From positions 134,504,022 to 134,568,021 of the forward strand of contig JAOWCC010001634.1 in the NCBI GenBank assembly GCA_030867875.1: DNA of 64,000 nt, in the 5' to 3' direction. The position numbers and the translations under genes are program-made. This document shows positions 1 through 12,540 of the stretch, piece by piece. Within the stretch, counting starts at the first letter, position 1, and every line of letters begins with the position of its first letter. This stretch comes from Actinernus sp. WN-2022 (lineage: Eukaryota; Cnidaria; Anthozoa; Actiniaria; Actinernidae). Below the pieces are notes generated by a model, which was given only the letters and a program-made list of their open reading frames with translations, was not told the DNA's origin and did no database searches.

Positions 1-941
1 CTGGAAGTGAACAGTGATTGACCCTTGGCTTTGAACGCGAACGGAAATCAGAACTGGTGAAGTTGAAATTATGTGTTTATATATATGCAAATCTTACTTG
101 TTCCCCACTTTTAAATTAAGTGTAATGGTGACTGTAATTCGAACTGGAAATGAAATTGTCCGTAAGTTGAACTGTATGTGACTTTATAGAGACCAAGAAG
201 GAAAAAAGTTAAAATCGATCGTCAAAACAATAACAGAACTCGGAAGATACAGAGGCATTCGAATTTACTACGAATTATACCCATAAACAGAACTGGATAT
301 GACTTACAAACCGAGAATACCGAATTAAAATTGAATTGAATGTGAAACTGTCAAAAGAAGAGCAGAATTCGTTGTGTAAAGCCATACTGGAGAGTACAAT
401 TATATAAGTTATAATTGTAGAGCATCAAATGCCCCACTGTGGAGTCAAGTGCTCCATGGTGGGGCTTTGGTACGGGTGCAAATCTCTTATCAAATTCACT
501 ATTTTGACTCTTTCTACAAATGAATTCCTCACCCTGCCAACTTTTGTTTGCTCCAAAATGTCTCACCCCTGGGACAAAAACTCAGTCAAATGCCCCACTT
601 ATGCCCCCCACCCTTGGGGAAGGGCAGGTTTGGAATTGGTAGAGCTATACACAGATACTGGAACTGATTAGAACAATCATAAATAGAATTGGGTGTGGAG
701 ATTTATTTACCAAGCGAACACTGTTGCCCTGAAAAATATGTTGAAAAGTCAACTTGAAATACTGAAGAAAGAAGACAAAGAAGTATTTATGTTTTCAGAT
801 AACCAATTGAACTGATATATAATTTATATGCTTTCACTTGTATACTGATATTATTATTACACTCATGAACAGACAATATTTAGCTTCATTAGTGACATAT
901 TTTAATTGATATTAATCTAAATCATGTTCCATGCATTTCTT
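1..941. other. gene-free stretch
   Basis: No supported gene is visible. The short open frames here lack composition or motifs of real proteins. The sequence is AT-rich and unique within the window. Confidence 0.6.
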
Positions 942-1006
942 AGCCTCCCCCGCAGTCGTTTTTAGGGGCTCATAACTAGCCCCTAAAAACGACTGTGGTG
1001 GAGGCT
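942..1006. repeat. foldback hairpin
   Basis: Two arms of about 29 bp (942-970 and 978-1006) are near-perfect inverted copies separated by about 7 bp. Both arms contain CCCCTAAAAACGACTG or its complement. It is probably a tiny foldback or MITE remnant. Confidence 0.8.
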
Positions 1007-1876
1007 ACACATTTCTATGTGTGTACTAGTTGGTGTTACCCTCATTAAATAAAGTTAATTTTCAATGCACACAATATTTTATTAAACATTAGGGACTGGT
1101 CAAAAATTAGCAGGGGAGGTGCAAAGGGGGTGGGGTGGAGATAAAAAAGTCTAAAAATGTATAGTATGTATTAGTATGAAATTTGTTGACCCTTTCTCCC
1201 CTATAACCAATCCTTTTTCAGTTGCCCAATATTTATGACCATCCAGTTTTGGGGATTCAAAACAATATGATCCTCCCCCTTTCACAACCCCTTCCCCTGC
1301 TAATTTCTGACCAGTCCCTTCAGCGACCACCCTTGTGCAACCTGGTTTTAATTATTAGTAAAACTTTGCAATTAGAAGCTCCTGTAAGTGACCGTGACCA
1401 CCTTTGGAGGTTGAGAATTGTAAGAAGGTGGAAAATAGCATTTACAAACAGGTTTTGCTAATAACACTACCAATCTCGTACAAGTGCCTTTAATTTTTAA
1501 TGATTTTCACGAAGTCGTCCTTTTTTGGCAGAATTTATTTTAGAAACAGTTGGCCTCGTACCTAAAAGTGACAGCCCGAGTAAACGCCCAGCGGGCGTCT
1601 TGTTATTATTAGAAGACAATTCATTTTCTTCAAAGAAGAATTATAATTAAATCCTTTAAAAAGAATATAAAACAATTATGCCTCTTCTTTGAAGAAAATT
1701 ATGTCTTTCTGAAAGAATTGTAATTCTACATACCCAGAGAAGAATATAAAATAATTCCCTATTGCCAATCTGTCCAGGGTTCAAGCCCCAACTAAATACA
1801 TGTATCAATTCCATCATAAATAAAGATTATGTATGTGTGTATGTACTGCATTATAGATGCCACTTTTATTTACATT
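1007..1876. other. gene-free stretch
   Basis: No gene is supported. A weak inverted pair built on TTCTTCAAAGAAGAA lies around 1630-1700. Otherwise the stretch is low-complexity AT-rich sequence. Confidence 0.55.
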
Positions 1877-2110
1877 AAATAAAGACTCAAAAAGACTGAG
1901 CTGCTTGGATACAATAAATACTACATGCAGCTCTTATTTGCAAGAAAGAGATTCAAAAAGGCAATGAGTTGGTTTGGTACAATAATACTAGATTCAGTTC
2001 TTATTTACAATAAACAGAGATTCAAAAAGGCAATGAGCTGCTTCAATACAATAAATGCTAGATACAGCTCTTATTTACAATAAACAGAGATTCAAAAAAG
2101 CAATGAGCTG
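1877..2110. repeat. tandem repeat, unit about 68 bp
   Basis: At least three degenerate tandem units contain the words GATTCAAAAAGGCAATGAG and TACAATAAATACTAGATACA. The array resumes at 2541-2640 and 2949-3050 after two insertions, so it was once continuous. Confidence 0.75.
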
Positions 2111-2540
2111 TATGGTTGCCACCAATCAGGCAAAAAATGTCCCCGACCAGAAAATAATTTTCACTGATCATAATAAGACTAATCGACATTCCCTCGTCCA
2201 AAACAAAAGTCGTTATAAAAACCTGTAGCCTCCCTTCACAGACATTTTGAGGTATGAGGAACCCTTGTCAAGTTGTCAAATGTCAAATGTCAGGTTGTGC
2301 ATTAAACTCATTTTTGATGTTTTGCGCAAATACCTACATTCAACAAACAATAAAACAAAAAACATTATCTTGCCCTTCCCCCCTCGCGCTGCGCATTAGA
2401 CTCCTGTTTGATGTCTGGGTGCGAATACCCGCACTAACACAAGAACCCTTGTGGCAACTGGAAAATAAAATTCCCTGACTTTGACAAGAAATTTAGAATT
2501 TACCCGACCAGATGCAAAATTTCCTGACCTGTGGCAACTG
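2111..2540. mobile_element. non-autonomous DNA transposon (MITE)
   Basis: The ends are inverted copies of a GGTTGCCAC..TCAGG-like terminus of about 18 bp. TGAGCTG occurs directly outside both ends (2104-2110 and 2541-2547), consistent with a target duplication of about 7-8 bp as in hAT elements. It interrupts the 68-bp tandem array. No transposase is encoded. Confidence 0.65.
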
Positions 2541-2640
2541 TGAGCTGCTTGGAAACAATAAATACTAGATACATTTCTGCTTTTATACATGTACATTAAA
2601 TATAGATTGAATAAGGCAGTGAGCTGCTTGGATAAATAAA

Positions 2641-2948
2641 GGTTGGTACACATGAAGGGACGAGTCCCTGGGACTTGTAGTCCCTCGTCTGAACTATGAA
2701 AAATCTTGGCGTGGGGACACAATGTGATTGTGTAAACTGTTTATGCAACATGTCCCTGGGACAAAATGAAAATAAACCAATCGTAAAGCATTATTTTACT
2801 TTCCCAGAAGCCCTTCTGAACTCTATTTTACTTTCCCAGAAGCCCTTCTGAACTCTATTTCAAGATGGCATCTGCTAAAATCACAATGTCCCTGCAACAC
2901 ATCCCCTCGTCTGAACACCTGGGACTTGTCCCTTCGTGTGTGCTGACC
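2641..2948. mobile_element. MITE with about 30-bp terminal inverted repeats
   Basis: The left end GGTTGGTACACATGAAGGGA is matched in inverted form by the right end at 2920-2948. Internally a 33-bp stretch around TTTCCCAGAAGCCCTTCTGA is tandemly duplicated (2790-2855). It has no coding capacity and sits in the same tandem array as the preceding MITE. Confidence 0.65.
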
Positions 2949-3090
2949 TTAAATACTAGGTGCAACTCTTATTTACAAATATATATATATATATAAATAG
3001 AGATTCAAAAAGAATGAGCTGCTTGGATACAATAATTATTTTTGAATCTTTATATCTTTTTTGAAAATAAGAGCTGCACCTAGTATTGAT
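2949..3090. repeat. tandem-array remnant with inverted copy
   Basis: A unit of the 68-bp array is followed at 3041-3086 by the same words in reverse orientation, with an (AT)n run between them. Confidence 0.55.
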
Positions 3091-4314
3091 CAATTTGATA
3101 CGCTACTTCTCCAATCTGTTTAATTTAAAGTAGTATTCGTAGCAATATACGAATAAAAATGTTAACCCTCGATCTTCAGTTTATTGTTATCATCTTAATT
3201 GCTAGTTACAGTTAATACACTTCGATTCATACAGTGACACTCAATTTCATATGAAGTTCATAATTTAACAATAACATTGACAATTAACATACAAACAATA
3301 TACAAACACAGTCGTAAATCGTGAGACTTTTCTACAGTGCATAAATATACTACCTTCTTACCTTCTCATCTAATTTCTTTTCTTGGGAAACTTTGCCCTA
3401 ACTAAGTCAGTAAGTGTTTATTTTGCTTGCTGGAGATTTCTCTTTAGAGTCCCTGAAGTTCGGCATAAATTTTGTGTCTTCCATCTGCCGGTTCTCTCTC
3501 TCAGCAGCTTCCGCTCTTTCATGTAGGTGCCAACTTGAAATCGTGGCAAATTTTAGCACCAGATTGACGCACAAAACCCAATAACCATAGGAAAATCAAA
3601 GCGTAATTTCGAAAAACAAAAAAGAAGGCGATTCCCTTTGAGCATCAAAGAACGTTGCTTCAGGTGCTAAAAGCTTAAATAACTTGCCGTTTAGAAAATA
3701 AAACAAGCCTCAAAATTACTCCTTTTTCAAAAAACTGCAATTTTCCTCAACTGGCTTACATTTGTACAGGCTTCACAAACGTTTTCTTCCACTTTACCCG
3801 CAATGTTTGGTATCAAAATGGAGGTCTCTTTCAGCTCTACCGTTTTCCGCCATCCGCTTTTACATCGAGTTTGGAGGTAGGAAATCAGTCAAAAACTTGT
3901 CCTACACCATGGTATTCATGGTAAAAATCTACACGTTATTGGTCACTTTGTACCATCGCCCGCGATTTCAGTCAGCGGAATAGCAGGCTCCAACAGGCGC
4001 AGTACATTGATTCTGGAGTTGTGGTTCATCCCAGTACAAGTACAAAATGTATGTGCCACGGATCTCATGCAAATTAAGACAGATTTTAATAGCGTCCGCA
4101 GAGCCATAAGAGTTAACAATGAAACGTTAGAGAGAAAAAGGAAGAGGCCAAACACGGACTTTTCCAGTTCTGGCACGATGAGAGCGAGTGTCTCAGATTC
4201 TGCTCGACTAAGAGTAAGACTAAGAGTACCTTGCCCTTGGCCTTGGTGAGTTGTTCGTGCCTCGTGGGTTTATCCGCCAAATTATTTCGTGTTCGCTTAA
4301 TCTGTTACCGATCT
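3091..4314. other. gene-free stretch
   Basis: No gene, repeat family or RNA recognised. Open frames here are short and have no recognisable motif. Confidence 0.5.
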
Positions 4315-4323
4315 GTGTGACCC

Positions 4324-4475
4324 GACCCTGGTTCCAGAGGTTTTCTAGATATACTATAGAGAGAAGAGCCGCGGCGAAAGCAGTCCGCTTCTCGCTGCTT
4401 CGCAGCTCGCTTCGCGGCTCTAAGTCTAATTCTCCACGGCTGTTCTCTCTCTAGAAAACCTCTGGGACCTGGGTA
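4324..4475. mobile_element. foldback MITE, family with ACCCTGG ends
   Basis: The arms at about 4325-4349 and 4451-4474 are inverted copies (ACCCTGGTTCCAGAGGTTTT at the left end). GTGTGACCC flanks both sides (4315-4323 and 4476-4484), giving a 9-bp target duplication. The ends resemble those of the element at 12413-12529. No coding capacity. Confidence 0.75.
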
Positions 4476-4484
4476 GTGTGACCC

Positions 4485-5829
4485 CCGGTCGTATCAAGTG
4501 TAGTTTACGACAAAATCTTATCGAGAATTACTAGAAAATCAAACATTTTAGAATGACAAAGTCAAAACAGGACGTAATCTTTTGGATTTTGTCGTTTTAA
4601 AATGTGTGATACGTTTCGTTTACCATCGGCCGACTAATTGACCCATTTTTTGGGAGAAAGGTAAAAATATACAAAGCTTGACACCGACCCAATATTTTGG
4701 GAAAAGTAAAAAAACGCTTGAAGAATGTTTTACACCTCTTTTCCGAGCTCCTACGTATTCGTTCCATACTGTACCTTTCTCATGCAAATTGTCAATCTAC
4801 AACTAGTAGAGGAAAAAGTAGTCTAGGAATACAGGAAAACTTTTATGCAAGTCTTCAAGCCGGCTTAGTTGCAGACTAGATCCCTTGAGTGTTTTTTTTA
4901 TGGACCCACCATAATGAGCCAGATGGGAAACAAAACATTTAATTGGGATGGCCATATTCCACTTCTAGTGATTCTCCACTTGATCCCCAATCGGATCCCC
5001 AATTGGATAAGTTTATGTCAAAGTTATATCTATTAATACAAGTACAGTATGTGGAAGCCACAATTAGGTGTAGTTTACAACTCCACTTGACAATGGGTCT
5101 TAAATTACAACACAGTATACTTCTGTGTAGTTTACAAATCCTTTTTCAAAACAATATCAACTGGCCCCCAGTTGTTTCACCCCCAATCTGAAGTCGATTC
5201 GGCTTCAATTTAAGTGTGGATGAATGCCGGTTTCTACAATGTATGATTAAACTACACACTAAAGTTACTTGAGTAGTTGAGAGTCTGCACACTTTACAAC
5301 ATGTAAGTTATCCTGTGTGTCGTCATTTTTTTTTCAAATAAGACAATTCACTGTGCCGCTGTTTGTGCTTTCACTTAAAAGTACTGGTCAACTAATGTTA
5401 TTTCTAGAACTTATGCAATAGTTATTTAGAAACCATTCATAATACTGTGTGTATGAACACCAGTTTCTAGACAGTCAGCAAACTTTATCCCATGCGCTTT
5501 GATATGTTGTCTTAGTCTTTTGTTCGACTGCGCAGGTGTTTTTGTATTGGTTTATGTGAAAACCTTTCTGTATATTACTGCCTCTAAAGAAGGTTCTTGG
5601 TGCGTTTTTACTTCTCTAAATTGAAGTTATTCATACATTAGTCATACATTGTAATATGCTTTATGAAATTAACACAAGCACCTTTACTGGTTGATGGACG
5701 TTTCATTCATAATTATTATGGTAAATTCTAACTGGCCTGTATGCATCTTCATTACAATACACTATTTCCTGTTTCACAGCATGTTAGGAATTGAACAAAC
5801 ATTGTTTTGGATCTGCAGTTGATGTGCCA
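4485..5829. other. gene-free stretch
   Basis: No supported gene. A short word TAGTTTACAA(C/A)TCC recurs near 5070-5150. Otherwise unique AT-rich DNA. Confidence 0.5.
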
Positions 5830-7280
5830 CTGGTTTTCTGAAATTTTTACCATCACAACATTTCTGTCTCCATAAAACTTCCAAGTGTATTAAAATCTTT
5901 TTAGATGTTAAGAATCAATTGGAACCTCACGTTACATTACATAAAAAACTACTGCTATGTGTGATTCGAATTGAACCGGTGACTAGTCTGGCTTGTGGTA
6001 CAAATAGACAGGTTTCCTGTATTTTTTTTTGTTACCTTCACTACTTTTCTGTCTCCATAAAATCTCAATAGTATCAAATTAAAAATCGATTGGAACCATA
6101 CTTTATATCAATTAAAAAATAACATCACATAAAAGGTACTTTCTATGTATGATTTGTTTCAACCAGTGACCTCTGGCTCGTGGTACAAATAGCCAGGTTT
6201 CCTGTAATTTCTTACCATCACTACTTTTCTGTTTCCATAAAATATCAAGAGTATTAAAATATATATTAGATGTTAAGAATAAATTGGAACCATGCTTACA
6301 TCACATAAAAGGTTCTCTCTATGTGTAATTTAACTTGAAATGGTGACTTGTTTGGCTCGTGGTACAAATAGCCAGGTTTCCTGTAATTTCTTACCATCAC
6401 TACTTTTCTGTTTCCATAAAATATCAAGAGTATTAAAATATATATTAGATGTTAAGAATAAATTGGAACCATGCTTACATCACATAAAAGGTTCTCTCTA
6501 TGTGTAATTTAACTTGAAATGGTGACTTGTTTGGCTCGTGGTACAAATAGCCAGGTTTCCTGTAATTTCTTACCATCACTACTTTTCTGTTTCCATAAAA
6601 TATCAAGAGTATTAAATATATATTAGATGTTAAGAATAAATTGGAACCATGCTTACATCACAAAAAATGTTCTCTCTATGTGTAATTTAACTTGAAATGG
6701 TGACTTGTCTGGCTCGTGGTACAAATAGCCAGGTTTCCTGTAATTTCTTACCATCACTACTTTTCTGTTTCCATAAAATATCAAGAGTATTAAAATATAT
6801 ATTAGATGTTAAGAATAAATTGGAACCATGCTTACATCACATAAAAGGTTCTCTCTATGTGTAATTTAACTTGAAATGGTGACTTGTCTGGCTCGTGGTA
6901 CAAATAGCCAGGTTTCCTGTAATTTCTTACCGTCACTACTTTTCTGTTTCCATAAAATATCAAGAGTATTAAAATATATATTAGATGTTAAGAATAAATT
7001 GGAACCATGCTTACATCACATAAAAGGTTCTCTCTCTGTGTAATTTAACTTGAAATGGTGACTTGTCTGGCTCGTGGTACAAATAGCCAGGTTTCCTGTA
7101 ATTTCTTACCGTCACTACTTTTCTGTTTCCATAAAATATCAAGAGTATTAAAATATATATTAGATGTTAAGAATAAATTGGAACCATGCTTACATCACAT
7201 AAAAGGTTCTCTCTATGTGTAATTTAACTTGAAATGGTGACTTGTCTGGCTTGTGGACAAATTGGCAGGTTTTCTGACAG
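5830..7280. repeat. satellite array, period about 179 bp
   Basis: About eight tandem units are marked by CTTTTCTGTTTCCATAAAA near 6220, 6400, 6579, 6757, 6936 and 7114. The first two units (from about 5830) are strongly diverged, while central units are nearly identical. This suggests recent expansion from the centre or right. No coding potential. Confidence 0.9.
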
Positions 7281-7811
7281 TAATTTATTACCATAAAGGT
7301 AAAAGGTAAGGTTATTCATTTTCTATGTGCAAAATCTTTTAATAGTAGGGAAAGACTAGTTAATGAACTTTGTACTGGAATAATATATTTTGCTATGTGG
7401 TTGAGCAGGCTCGAAACAGCTACATGTTTTTGTATCTTAGCACAACATGACAATCCGAAGTCGTAGTTGCCCGTCCAAAATATTTCAGTGGCATTCCTAC
7501 TTTGTGGGAAGTTGGTTCGACTCCAACAGGAATAATGGACATGCTTTAAGGCTCAAAATCATTATCTCAATAAACATGTTTGATTCCCATGTGATTCCCA
7601 TGTACTAAAAAGGAAATTACATGGCTGCTTGGAGATACAGTGTATACGATATATTCGCTGTGCCTTGTCCTGAGTTATCAAACTAAACATTCAGTGACTT
7701 TTTACCTGACTACACAGCACTAGTATAGGTTATTTGTCAAGTACGCTACATACAACTGCTAAAAATACTATTAATAATTACAATTGTTAGAGATTGGAAC
7801 ACTGTCTATAA
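7281..7811. other. gene-free stretch
   Basis: Nothing recognisable apart from unique AT-rich sequence. Confidence 0.5.
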
Positions 7812-8202
7812 TACAGTACTTACCCGCTTATAAGAACCTAGGTTTTTCCAAGTTAGCCTAAACAGGTTCTTATATAAATGGTGCTTAGTGGAGTTTTAGG
7901 CTATTTAGGTTCTTAAACAGGTTCTTATTTTTATAAGAAAGATATGATACCAGTGGCTGGAAGAAGGGCGGCATGTATATTAATTTAATGCCAAAACCGG
8001 CCTGCCCATTTAGTAGATATTTCAATTCTCAGTATCCGGCTAAATGTTGATTTAAGGGTTAGGTTAGGTTAGGGTTAGGTTAAATAAGAACCTGTTTCAA
8101 ATTTTAGGCTAAATAGGTTCTTATGTAAAGGGAGTCTAAATTGATATTTTTAGGCTAACAGGTTCTTAAATTCTAGGTTCTTATAAGCGGGTAAGTACTG
8201 TA
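7812..8202. mobile_element. MITE, 391 bp, about 30-bp inverted ends
   Basis: The left end TACAGTACTTACCCGCTTAT and its inverted copy ending at 8202 define the element. The TA ends fit a Tc1/mariner-like TA target. Internally GGTTCTTAT recurs several times on both strands. A telomere-like GGTTAGG cluster lies at about 8055-8085. No ORF. Confidence 0.8.
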
Positions 8203-8351
8203 CTAACAATCTTAATTATAAGGCGGGAGTTCTAATCTTATCTAAAATTGATCAAGGATGAATTAATTTACGATGGGTGACATTGCTCTAAAACTCAAAA
8301 CAATTACTAATAAACAATTACTAGTTTTAATGTTCATGCATGTGGTATCAT

Positions 8352-8535
8352 AGAGGTAATCGGCTAACTCTGTTGCCATGTGATGTAAACACACATTACT
8401 CTGGAGAATTGACTCTTTGAAAATTAAACATGACTGCATTATGATTAGAATAAAAAGGGAATAATTCCCCAGAGTAGCATCTGTTTACATCACATGATCT
8501 GAATTGGGTGGCAACAGCGTTAGCCGATTACCTCT
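8352..8535. mobile_element. MITE family A, copy 1
   Basis: The ends AGAGGTAATCGGCTAAC and its complement are inverted repeats. A second copy lies at 11636-11832. This copy lacks about 14 bp inside the left arm relative to the second one. Non-coding. Confidence 0.8.
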
Positions 8536-10034
8536 ATTGCTTTCCCTCTTCAGATTAATCTTCCGAATTATGCAAATTGCATATAGTGATGTGATTAACA
8601 GAATGGCCAGGAAGATTAAAGTGGCGAGCTACTGGTTTGGCGAGATCCTTGCTGTTAGTTCCAACATCCAGCAAGTGTTCGCGGAATCGATCTCCTAATC
8701 TTCGCCCTGTTTCTCCGTTGTAGAGTTTGTTACAAAGTGTGCAGGTGATACATTAACCTTCAAGAGAGCCTTTGGGTCCTGAAATGAATGTGGCAGTTCT
8801 AGTGAAAGCACATGTGTTACTTCGTTTCCTGGGTCATTTAAAAGTTTCTGGTTGGATTTACCTACTTGTAAGAAAGCAGATGAATTTGTGCTAAAGAAGA
8901 TCAGGACAACTTTTTGTCATGATTACCTATCAGAAAATTCGTCTGCTTTCTTAGAAGTAAAGAAGAGATATTCTACCGCACTTTAATGAGATTCCACCGC
9001 ACCAACACAATAGATAATGAGATACCACCTCACTTTATTCATGAGCCCAAGACAATAGAGCTGTGATGACGTCACCCGAATTAATGAGATACCACCTCGT
9101 TTAATTAATGAGGTACCACCGCAAACAAGAGGCTGATTCCATGCACCCTGTACTACTGAAACTGCATGTTTATGCATATTAGACGTAAAGAAGGAATAAG
9201 GGTTAGGATTAACATTTATCAAAAGTCCTAAAAGCTGGACAAAAAAGTTCATGATAAAACGCGACCAAAAATGATAATGGTAAGTTGATTGATAACGCCC
9301 ATCACGTGTTATGACGTTTTCAATACCAGATGACCAATTTTTCGATTTCATCCGATCTGCATTAAAAGTAGTGTCTTATGAAAGGTCATTATTACACCAA
9401 TCTGAATTTGGATATCCCAAACATGACAAAAGATAGGATATTTTGTATAGAACAAGCTTGATATGGCGAATTTGAAACCGAGTGCTGTTGCTTGGAGGCA
9501 TATCCGATGTATCGTTACACTCGTAAGTAGATAACTTTTTTATTTGTCACCAATTTTAAATTTGATTGGCTTAATTATTAATTTCACTGTTTTGCTATTA
9601 ATGACGTCATAACTTATTAAGGGCATGGTCAGGACACTTGTCAAAACGCATTTGCGATCTCATCTAGTTGAGATCTTTCATATGATACAGTTGCAAATTT
9701 CATCCTTTTCTGATGTATATTTCAAAATTAAGTCAGTTTGGGGTTAATTTGGTAAAAATACTCTTCAGTGTAATATGGATACATGCGACCTAAAGCTGAA
9801 ATTAGGATTAGAGTTAACATTTCTCAAAAGTCTTCAAAGTTGTATAAAAAAGGCACCAATCAGAAGTTCATTGTAAAACACGACCAAAAAGATCATGGTC
9901 AGTCGATTGACCACGCCCATCACCTGTTATGATGCCATCAATATCAGATGGCAATTTTTCGATTTCGATCATCCGATCTGCATAAAAATGGTATCTTATG
10001 AAATCTCATTATTACACCAAACTAACGATCTAAA
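8536..10034. other. gene-free stretch
   Basis: The short word ATGAGATACCACC recurs at about 8985-9115. Two related segments (about 9180-9360 and 9780-10000) share ATCACxTGTTATGA and similar words, suggesting an old duplication. No gene supported. Confidence 0.45.
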
Positions 10035-11625
10035 CGTTAGTTTAGACCGTTGTTGTTGTTGTTCATTTTTAAGGGAGAAAATGACTTTTCTGTGCATGTC
10101 GTATAATCGACCATTTTCTTGTCTTTTTCTACCATCTCCTCGAGATCTCTTAACGGTTACTATATACAGAAGTGAGCTCTATAAGTTACTAATGTTTGTA
10201 TGATATGCAAACTCTGTTTTGGCATGTTTTAACAGTTGTCGTTCATTTTAACGGAAGAAAATGACTTTTCTATGCACGTGGTATAATGGCCATTTCCTTG
10301 TCTTTTTCTATACCATCTCCTAACCGTTATTATCACTTGCTCATGATTGTATGGCGTACAAACTCTGTTCTGCCATATGTTAAATCATGAGCAACTGATA
10401 CCGCCTATTCTGTAGTAACCATTCAAGACGTTAAGGACGTGGTAGAGAGTTCAGTTGTATGTCATATAGCCATTAGTGACTTATAGAGCTCATTTCTGTA
10501 GTAACCGTTACGAGATCTCAAGGAGATGGTAGAAAAAGCCAAGAAAATGGTCCATTATACCACGTACACAGAAAAGTCATTTTCTCCCGTAAACATGAAC
10601 GACAAGTGTTAAAACATGTTAAAACACAGTTTGTATGTCATACAGCCATTAGTAACTTATAGCGCTCACTTCTGTAGTAACCGTTACGAGCTCTCAAGGA
10701 GATGGTAGAAAAAGACAAGAAAATGGTCCATTATACCACGTGCACAGAAAAGTCATTTTCTCCCGTAAAAATGAACGACAAGTGTTAAAACACAGTTTGT
10801 ATGTCATACAGCCATTAGTAACTTATAGCGCTCACTTCTGTAGTTACCGTTACGAGCTCTCAAGGAGATGGTTGAAAAAGACAGTCAAGAAAATGGTCCA
10901 TTATACCAAGTGCACAGAAAAGTCATTTTCTCCCGTAAAAATGAACGACAAGTGTTAAAACATGTTAAAACAGAGTTTGTACGTTATATAATCATTATCA
11001 ACTGACTTATCGCGATCACCTCACAATTTCTGTAGTAACCATTCATTTACGAGAACTCAAGGAGATGGTAGAAAAAGACAAGAAAATGGTCCATTATACC
11101 ACGTGCACAGAAAAGTAATTTTCTCCCGTAAAAATGAACGACAAGTGTTAAAACATGTTAAAACAGAGTTTGTATGTCATACAGCCATTAGTAACTTATA
11201 GCGCTCACTTCTGTAGTAACCGTTACGAGCTCTCAAGGAGATGGTAGAAAAAGACAAGAAAATGGTCCATTATACCACGTGCACAGAAAAGTAATTTTCT
11301 CCCGTAAAAATGAACGACAAGTGTTAAAACATGTTAAAACAGAGTTTGTATGTCATACAGCCATTAGTAACTTATAGCGCTCACTTCTGTAGTAACCGTT
11401 ACGAGATCTCAAGGAGATGATAGAAAAAGACAAGAAAATGGTCCATTATACCACGTGCACAGAAAAGTTATTTTCTCCCGTAAAATTGAACGACAAGTGT
11501 TAAAACATGCCAAAACACAGTTTGTATGTGATACAGCCATTAGCAACTTATAGAAGTTAATTATGTAGTAACCGTTACGTGACCTCAAGAAGATGGTAGA
11601 AAAAAACAAGAAAATGGTTATTTTA
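10035..11625. repeat. satellite array, period about 175-190 bp, with inverted block
   Basis: Units contain AAGAAAATGGTCCATTATAC and CCATTAGTAACTTATAG. From about 10440 to 11600 the units run in one orientation. At about 10040-10400 they are reverse-complemented, so the array has an internal orientation switch. No coding potential; the open frames inside are repeat artefacts. Confidence 0.85.
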
Positions 11626-11635
11626 GCAGACGCAT

Positions 11636-11832
11636 AGATGTAATCGGTTAACGCTGTTGCCACCCAATTCAGATCATGTGATGTAAACACACATTACTCT
11701 GGAGGTTGACTCTTAGAAAATAAATTTTATTCAGATAGGCATGACTGCATTGTGATTACAATAAAAAAAGAACAATTCCCCAGAGATCACATGATCTGAA
11801 TTGGGTGGCAACAGCGTTAGCCGATTGCCTCT
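11636..11832. mobile_element. MITE family A, copy 2
   Basis: Full copy of the 8352-8535 element with longer inverted ends (AATCGGTTAACGCTGTTGCC at left). It is inserted at the edge of the preceding satellite array. Confidence 0.8.
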
Positions 11833-12401
11833 ATTGGGGCGGCACATGTGTGTCCGTACAGTGTCTGTAGTAAATCTGAACGAGTTGCTATTATATATAT
11901 TATTGTCTGGCGTAGAAACTAATCAGTTCTCAAACAGTTTCTATTCCCGGAAACCGCGTTTAAAATAGTTGACATGTTAATGTTGAGCGAGGGAGTTTTG
12001 GGCTTGAATACTGTTTATCCTCCGTATCCTACTCATTTCATGTCATACTAAATGAAGGTAAATCGTGCAACATTTTAAAGCCATCCGTTATCTTGTATTA
12101 TTATATTATAACTGGCTCGGTTAATATTACTCAGATAAAAAGTAGTAATAATCATGGGCTATGGTGCTATAAAGACGGCACCTGGGCCTTTCAGCCTTGA
12201 CCTTGTAAACACGAAGTAATTGATAAAATACAGACTTGTCACTTGATTAATTATAATCTGTAAACCGAGGAAAAATTATGCAATGAACATCATTGTTTAC
12301 GAGATTGAATAGGTTACACTGGGTTTCATACAGTAATAACAATATGGCCGTACTTTTTAACACCACAGTCTTATAATGCCGGCGCGCTTTACAAATTACC
12401 G
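11833..12401. other. gene-free stretch
   Basis: No gene, RNA or repeat recognised. Confidence 0.5.
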
Positions 12402-12412
12402 AGGTCTATATT

Positions 12413-12529
12413 ACCCTGGGTGCCAGAGGTTCTACTGACCTCTCTAAGCCAAAGTTTAGCAGGGTTTAGCCTTCTCGTCGATCTAAACTTTGGCTAAGAG
12501 AGGGCAGTAGAACCTCTGGCACCCAGGGT
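12413..12529. mobile_element. foldback MITE, 117 bp, 11-bp target duplication
   Basis: Arms of about 50 bp begin ACCCTGGGTGCCAGAGG and end with its complement. AGGTCTATATT flanks both sides (12402-12412 and 12530-12540). It belongs to the same end family as 4324-4475. Confidence 0.85.
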
Positions 12530-12540
12530 AGGTCTATATT

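Noticed and set aside
5830..7280. CRISPR-like regular repeats
   Set aside because: Units are contiguous 179-bp satellites without unique spacers, in a eukaryotic context with no cas genes.
8055..8085. Internal telomere
   Set aside because: Too short and irregular, and enclosed within a MITE.
10740..10958. Small proteins in the satellite array
   Set aside because: The same frame does not persist across units and orientation changes; they are repeat artefacts.
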